Below are positions 60,537 to 64,000 of a stretch of DNA of 64,000 nt, one piece after another; the first letter of the stretch is position 1, and the number at the start of each line of letters is the position of its first letter. The stretch comes from Aldehydirespirator sp965205155 (GTDB lineage: Bacteria > Actinomycetota > Acidimicrobiia > Acidimicrobiales > Aldehydirespiratoraceae). The notes below the pieces were generated by a model that worked only from the letters and a program-made list of their open reading frames with translations, did no database searches and was not told where the DNA came from. The position numbers and the translations under genes were made by a program. The DNA lies in NCBI GenBank assembly GCA_965205155.1, contig OZ242033.1:2666001-2730000 (forward strand). The letters are read 5' to 3'.

Positions 60537-60554
60537 GGGGCGATTATTCGCCCC
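60537..60554. terminator. Hairpin between convergent SDR and Rieske genes
   Basis: GGGGCGA and TCGCCCC form a perfect 7-bp GC-rich stem with loop TTAT. It sits between two convergent stop codons, so it may terminate both. There is no clear T run. Confidence 0.45.
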
Positions 60555-60575
60555 TGGGGCCGGGTATTCGATCGG

Positions 60576-61754
60576 TTAGGCCGCGCCGGCCCGGCGGTAG
60601 GCGTCCAGCACCAGGCCGTGGAAGTGGTGCACGCCGTGCTCGGACAGGCCCGAGCCGCCCGGGTCGCACACGATGCGGCCCTGGGTGAACGCGGGGGTGC
60701 GCATGCCCCGCTGAACGCTCTCCACTATGGCTATGTCCTCGGGCTGGAGCACCTCGTCGATGTAGCGGATCGACTCGATGTCGGCCTCGGACAGCTGGTC
60801 GTTCTCGAGGTAGAAGTCGATGGTCTCGAGGGTGCGCTCCGGCCCGGCCGGGACCATCTGCATGACGCTGAAGTTGCCCCGGCCGGGGTAGCGCATCAGG
60901 CAGGTGTTGGGCCACAGCCACCAGATCGCCAGGTCCTTCACCGAGGAGCCCTCGGTGTCGTAGGCCGAGTTGGCCGAGTGGCCGGCCCTCGCCATGTGAC
61001 TTGAGTAGATGCCGTGGGTGGCCACCCGGTAGGTGTCCATCTCCACCAGCGTCACGAAGTCGGGATGGGCGACGTGGCAGTGGTAGCACTCCAGGAAGTT
61101 GTCGACCACGTTCTTCCAGTTGGAGGCGATGTCGTATTCGAAGCGGCGCACGTGGGTGAGATCGGCCACGTCGGGCGCCCAGCGGGCGATCTCGTCGCCC
61201 AGGCCCCCGGACTGCTCGGCCAGGGGCGCGGCCGCGGGGTCGAGGTTGACGTACACGAAGCCCCCGAACTCGGTGGCCTGGACCTCACGGAGGCAGACGC
61301 TCGAGACATCGAACCCGGCCATGTCAGCGGTGCGCCGGGCCCGGGCCAGCCGGCCCGTCAGCTCGTAGGTCCAGCCGTGGTACCCGCACACGATGCTGTC
61401 GGTGCGGCCCGACCCGGAAAGAAGTTCGTGGGCGCGGTGCTGGCACACGTTGTAGAACGCCCGCAGCTCTCCGTCGCGGCCTCGCACCAGCGCGATCGGC
61501 ATGCCCGCAATCTCGAGGGCCATGTACGAGCCGGGCTCGCGCAGCGACTCGACGTGACCGACCCACTGCCAGGTTCGGGCGATGATCTCGCGCTGATCGA
61601 CCTCGTGCCAGCGAGGCTCGGTGTAGGCGTCGGCATGCAGCGACATCGACCGGGTCGGATCGGGGTCGTAGCCCGCCGCGATTCCGACGACGGTGGCACC
61701 GCCGCCGTTGGCGGATGCCCGGCGCTCGGATGCTTGGGCCTCGGTGCTCGTCAC
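60576..61754 (-). CDS. Rieske non-haem iron oxygenase, alpha subunit
   Basis: A 392-residue oxygenase. The Rieske cluster ligands are in NVCQHRAHELL and CGYHGWTYEL. The mononuclear iron site is in NFLECYHCHVAHPDF. This fold hydroxylates aromatic rings or demethylates quaternary amines such as carnitine, betaine or stachydrine; the CHVAHPDF pattern favours the latter group only weakly. GTG 61754 was chosen because TAGATT lies 7 nt before it. No ferredoxin or reductase gene is adjacent. Confidence 0.88.
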   Translation of the reverse strand: MTSTEAQASERRASANGGGATVVGIAAGYDPDPTRSMSLHADAYTEPRWHEVDQREIIARTWQWVGHVESLREPGSYMALEIAGMPIALVRGRDGELRAFYNVCQHRAHELLSGSGRTDSIVCGYHGWTYELTGRLARARRTADMAGFDVSSVCLREVQATEFGGFVYVNLDPAAAPLAEQSGGLGDEIARWAPDVADLTHVRRFEYDIASNWKNVVDNFLECYHCHVAHPDFVTLVEMDTYRVATHGIYSSHMARAGHSANSAYDTEGSSVKDLAIWWLWPNTCLMRYPGRGNFSVMQMVPAGPERTLETIDFYLENDQLSEADIESIRYIDEVLQPEDIAIVESVQRGMRTPAFTQGRIVCDPGGSGLSEHGVHHFHGLVLDAYRRAGAA

Positions 61755-61761
61755 GTGTCCC

Positions 61762-61767
61762 AATCTA
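61762..61767 (-). promoter_or_regulatory. Leaderless-type -10 of the Rieske gene (TAGATT)
   Basis: On the minus strand TAGATT, as before polA, is followed by 7 nt and the GTG at 61754. Confidence 0.5.
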
Positions 61768-61821
61768 GACCCAGGTCGTTAGTGTGCGGGCCAAGCGGAC
61801 CCCCGGACGCGAGGCCCAGAC

Positions 61822-63111
61822 TTGAAGAATCCCGTGATGCCCGTCCGTCGAGGTCTCAGAGCAGCGGCCCTGGTCCTGATCCTGCTGGCCGCTGCCTGCA
61901 GTGAATCGGACGACGGCCCGGCAAGCGCCGCCCCCGAGACTGCCGGCACGACCGAGACGCAGCCAGACCAGGAGATGGGCGACATGGCCGGCAGCGGCCA
62001 GGACGGCAGCGGCCATCACGACCATGGCAGCTCCATCGAAGTGGCCGAGGGCGGGCCGGTGCCGACCATCGCGATCGAGGTCAGTGAGGACCCAGTGGAG
62101 GGGTGGAACCTCCGCGTCCGCACGACCGACTTCGAGATCGTGCCCGAGAACGTCTCCACCGCCCACATCGACGGGCAGGGCCACATGCACCTCTACATCG
62201 ACGGGGAGAAGGTGTCGCGGCTCTACGGCGAATGGCATCACATAGGCCCGCTCGCGCCCGGCGAGCACGAGGTGCGGGTCGAGCTGTCGGCCAACGACCA
62301 CTCGGCAATGGCCGCCGGCGGCGAGATCATCGACGCCACCGCCGTCATCGTGGCCGCAGAGATGGACGACCAAGCCACAGGCCACAGCCACGCCGAGCCG
62401 AGGGAGGCTCGGGAGCCGCACCCGTCGGTGACTGTGGAGCTGGTGGACGACCCGGCCGGAGGATGGAGCCTCCACGCGATGCCCTCCAACTTCCGTCTGG
62501 CCCCTGAGAACGCCTCCGGCGACCATGTCGACGGCGAGGGCCACATGTACCTGGACATCAACGGCGAAGAGGTGGCCCGGATCTACGAGACGTGGTCCCA
62601 ATTGCCGCCGCTGCCGGCCGGGACTCACGACATCACGGTGTCCCTGCGGAACAACGACCACGCCCCGGTCACCAGGGGCGGCGTCGCGATCGCGGCGTTC
62701 GTCACGCTGGAGGTGTCAGAGGACGAAGCCACCATTCAGACCGGCCACGACCACCACGACGAAGCCGGCACCGACCCCGACGACACGCACGACCACGATC
62801 ACGGACCGGCAGGTGAGTCGACCCGGTACGACGCCGACGTGGCCGACGCCGTCCAGACGATCACGGTGGATGCGGTGGACGGTGCCCCGGTGGGCGGATT
62901 GCGGCGGGTGGAGGTCGAGCTCGGCTCGGTGGTGGCACTGATGGTCACTTCCGACATCGCCGAGGAGGTCCATGTCCACGGATACGACATCCTGCGGGCC
63001 GTGTCCGACGGCCATCCGGCCCATTTCGCCTTCACCGCGTCGATCCCCGGTGTGTTCGAGGTGGAGTTCGAGGGCTCGGGCCGCCTGCTCCTGTTGCTGG
63101 AGATCTCCTGA
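61822..63111 (+). CDS. Predicted His-rich lipoprotein: duplicated domain plus cupredoxin-like domain
   Basis: A 429-residue exported lipoprotein (lipobox LLAAAC, Cys26). Two copies of a roughly 100-residue domain lie exactly 120 residues apart. DGQGHMHLYIDGEKVSRLY near 117 matches DGEGHMYLDINGEEVARIY near 237, and both have NDH blocks. His-rich linkers (GHHDHG; THDHDHG) separate them. The last 85 residues are strand-rich with VHVHGYDI and may be cupredoxin-like. Metal binding, perhaps copper or zinc, is inference. The TTG start is uncertain; GTG 61834 or ATG 61837 are alternatives. Confidence 0.72.
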   Translation: MKNPVMPVRRGLRAAALVLILLAAACSESDDGPASAAPETAGTTETQPDQEMGDMAGSGQDGSGHHDHGSSIEVAEGGPVPTIAIEVSEDPVEGWNLRVRTTDFEIVPENVSTAHIDGQGHMHLYIDGEKVSRLYGEWHHIGPLAPGEHEVRVELSANDHSAMAAGGEIIDATAVIVAAEMDDQATGHSHAEPREAREPHPSVTVELVDDPAGGWSLHAMPSNFRLAPENASGDHVDGEGHMYLDINGEEVARIYETWSQLPPLPAGTHDITVSLRNNDHAPVTRGGVAIAAFVTLEVSEDEATIQTGHDHHDEAGTDPDDTHDHDHGPAGESTRYDADVADAVQTITVDAVDGAPVGGLRRVEVELGSVVALMVTSDIAEEVHVHGYDILRAVSDGHPAHFAFTASIPGVFEVEFEGSGRLLLLLEIS

Positions 63112-63121
63112 TAGGGCTCCC

Positions 63122-63467
63122 GTGACGAGCGACTCATGTCCCAGCATGCAGGACCTGCTCGCCGGCAACGCCGCCTTCGCCCGGGACTTCGACGGTGCCG
63201 GGATGCCGGCGGTGCCGGCGCGCCGGCTGGCGGTGGTCGCCTGCATGGACGCCCGGCTCGATGTGCTCAGGATCCTCGGGCTGGGGGCCGGCGAGGCCCA
63301 CATCATCCGCAACGCCGGGGGAGTGATCACCGACGACGTGATCCGAGTCGATGCGGCGCCTGCGCTCCTCCCCGTTCCTGCCCTGCAAGGACCACATCCG
63401 GGGCTTCGTGTACGACGTCGCCGACGGCACGCTCCACGAGGTGGAGGTCCCAGCCGACGCGCCGTAG
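63122..63467 (+). pseudogene. Beta-carbonic anhydrase with an internal deletion and frameshift
   Basis: The first about 75 codons read as a mycobacterial-type beta-carbonic anhydrase: LAVVACMDARLDVLRILGLGAGEAHIIRNAGGVITDDVIR (in blocks), with the zinc Cys in CMDAR. From about 63345 the frame turns to nonsense. The next frame reads RRLRSSPFLPCKDHIRGFVYDVADG to a TAG at 63465, which is the normal C-terminus. About 80 residues between them are missing, including the HxxC zinc ligands, and the frame is shifted. The enzyme should be inactive. Confidence 0.8.
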
Positions 63468-63517
63468 AAGCTACGGTCTAGGAGGCTCCAAGGGTCGGTC
63501 AATGTAGGGGGAGGCGA

Positions 63518-64000
63518 ATGGACTGGTTCCGCACCCGGAAGCTCTCCCACGGTGTCTGGCTGGTTGCCGAGCCAGCACTAGTCAATCTATGGCTCATCAC
63601 AGGCACCGAACGCGCCGTCCTTCTCGACACGGGTTGCGGCATCTCGCCGATCCGGCCTGTCGTCGCCGCGCTGACCGATCTGCCGGTCACCGTGATCAAC
63701 ACCCACTATCACTCCGATCACATCGGCGGAAACTCTGAGTTCGACGAGGTCATCACCCACGAGCACGGTGCGGAACTGGTAGCCGCACCCCTTGCGGAGG
63801 AATGGCGTTCAGGGTTCGCGAGCTACCTGCGCGACCTCCTGGCGTGCGCCGACGCGTATCGAACGATCGATCGGAAGCACTTCCACCTGCTCGAGTCGTT
63901 CAACGACATCGGGCCGCTGCCGCCGGGGTTCGACTTGGACTCGTGGAACATTGTCACCGGCCCGCCAACTTCCACCGTCACCGACGGCGACCGGATCGAC
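63518..64000 (+). CDS. Metallo-beta-lactamase-fold hydrolase (3' part beyond the window)
   Basis: The first 161 codons are visible. WLVAEPALVNLWLITGTERAVLLDTGCG, then VINTHYHSDHIGGNSEF (in blocks) holds the HxHxDH zinc motif of the fold. The ATG follows AGGGGGAGG. The substrate cannot be named; the family ranges from glyoxalase II to lactonases and phosphodiesterases. It begins 50 nt after the carbonic anhydrase remnant. Confidence 0.85.
   Translation, partial: MDWFRTRKLSHGVWLVAEPALVNLWLITGTERAVLLDTGCGISPIRPVVAALTDLPVTVINTHYHSDHIGGNSEFDEVITHEHGAELVAAPLAEEWRSGFASYLRDLLACADAYRTIDRKHFHLLESFNDIGPLPPGFDLDSWNIVTGPPTSTVTDGDRID

Overview
This is a high-GC (roughly two thirds G+C) bacterial chromosome segment from the Actinomycetota. 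The class Acidimicrobiia is the best guess. The evidence is the order pdtaR-polA-rpsA-coaE-uvrB-uvrA-uvrC-rapZ-gap-pgk-tpiA-secG, an ANTAR response regulator, a DUF222/HNH protein, F420-type flavin proteins and many genes that look leaderless. Sulfatases, an alkylsulfatase and a cupin resembling DMSP lyases suggest a marine or marine-associated lifestyle; this is inference. No CRISPR array, intact integrase or insertion sequence was seen.

Layout. 1-3103 (minus): fatty acid synthesis genes fabD-fabH-fabG-acpP, the last cut by the window edge. 3355-3438: tRNA-Leu(CAA) with a duplicated 3' end. 3464-8221: an accessory island with a partial BNR-like protein, a duplicated-domain lipoprotein, an AlpA-like regulator, an AbiEi/AbiEii pair and a coiled-coil membrane protein. 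8477-12797: an alkylsulfatase with ligB-ligA, divergent from ligC (protocatechuate 4,5-cleavage). 12890-17701: a tightly coupled operon of GntR/LacI-type regulator, NMT1-type binding lipoprotein, nucleoside phosphorylase, ABC ATPase and permease. 17861-18548: a possible HicA-like toxin-antitoxin pair.

18558-46382 is the conserved core: pdtaR, polA, rpsA, coaE, uvrB, an HNH protein, a PP2C phosphatase, uvrA, uvrC, then rapZ, gap, pgk, tpiA and secG. The core is interrupted at 34525-41993 by a catabolic insert (NCS2-like permease, SDR, fused HyuA-HyuB, FAD oxidase). The yvcK and whiA genes usual after rapZ are absent from this locus. 46410-52766: methyltransferases, a DUF3467 operon, a short CDF transporter, tRNA-Leu(GAG), a zinc-binding lipoprotein with a very long His/Asp/Glu-rich tract behind a Zur/Fur-like operator, and MazEF-like and ParDE-like modules. 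52848-61754: a cupin, F420-type reductase, YwiC-like protein and sulfatase operon, then an amidohydrolase, small oxidoreductases and a Rieske oxygenase. 61822-64000: a lipoprotein with a duplicated domain and a C-terminal beta-rich domain, a deleted beta-carbonic anhydrase and a partial metallo-beta-lactamase-fold protein.

Themes. A -10-like hexamer lies 6-8 nt before the start codon of at least 14 genes, which points to leaderless transcripts. Several starts are odd: coaE has only a CTG compatible with its P-loop, an SDR is best served by CTG, and parE has no start codon where one is expected. Four toxin-antitoxin-like modules, two large perfect or near-perfect palindromes and an SOS-type box before uvrA are the main non-coding signals.
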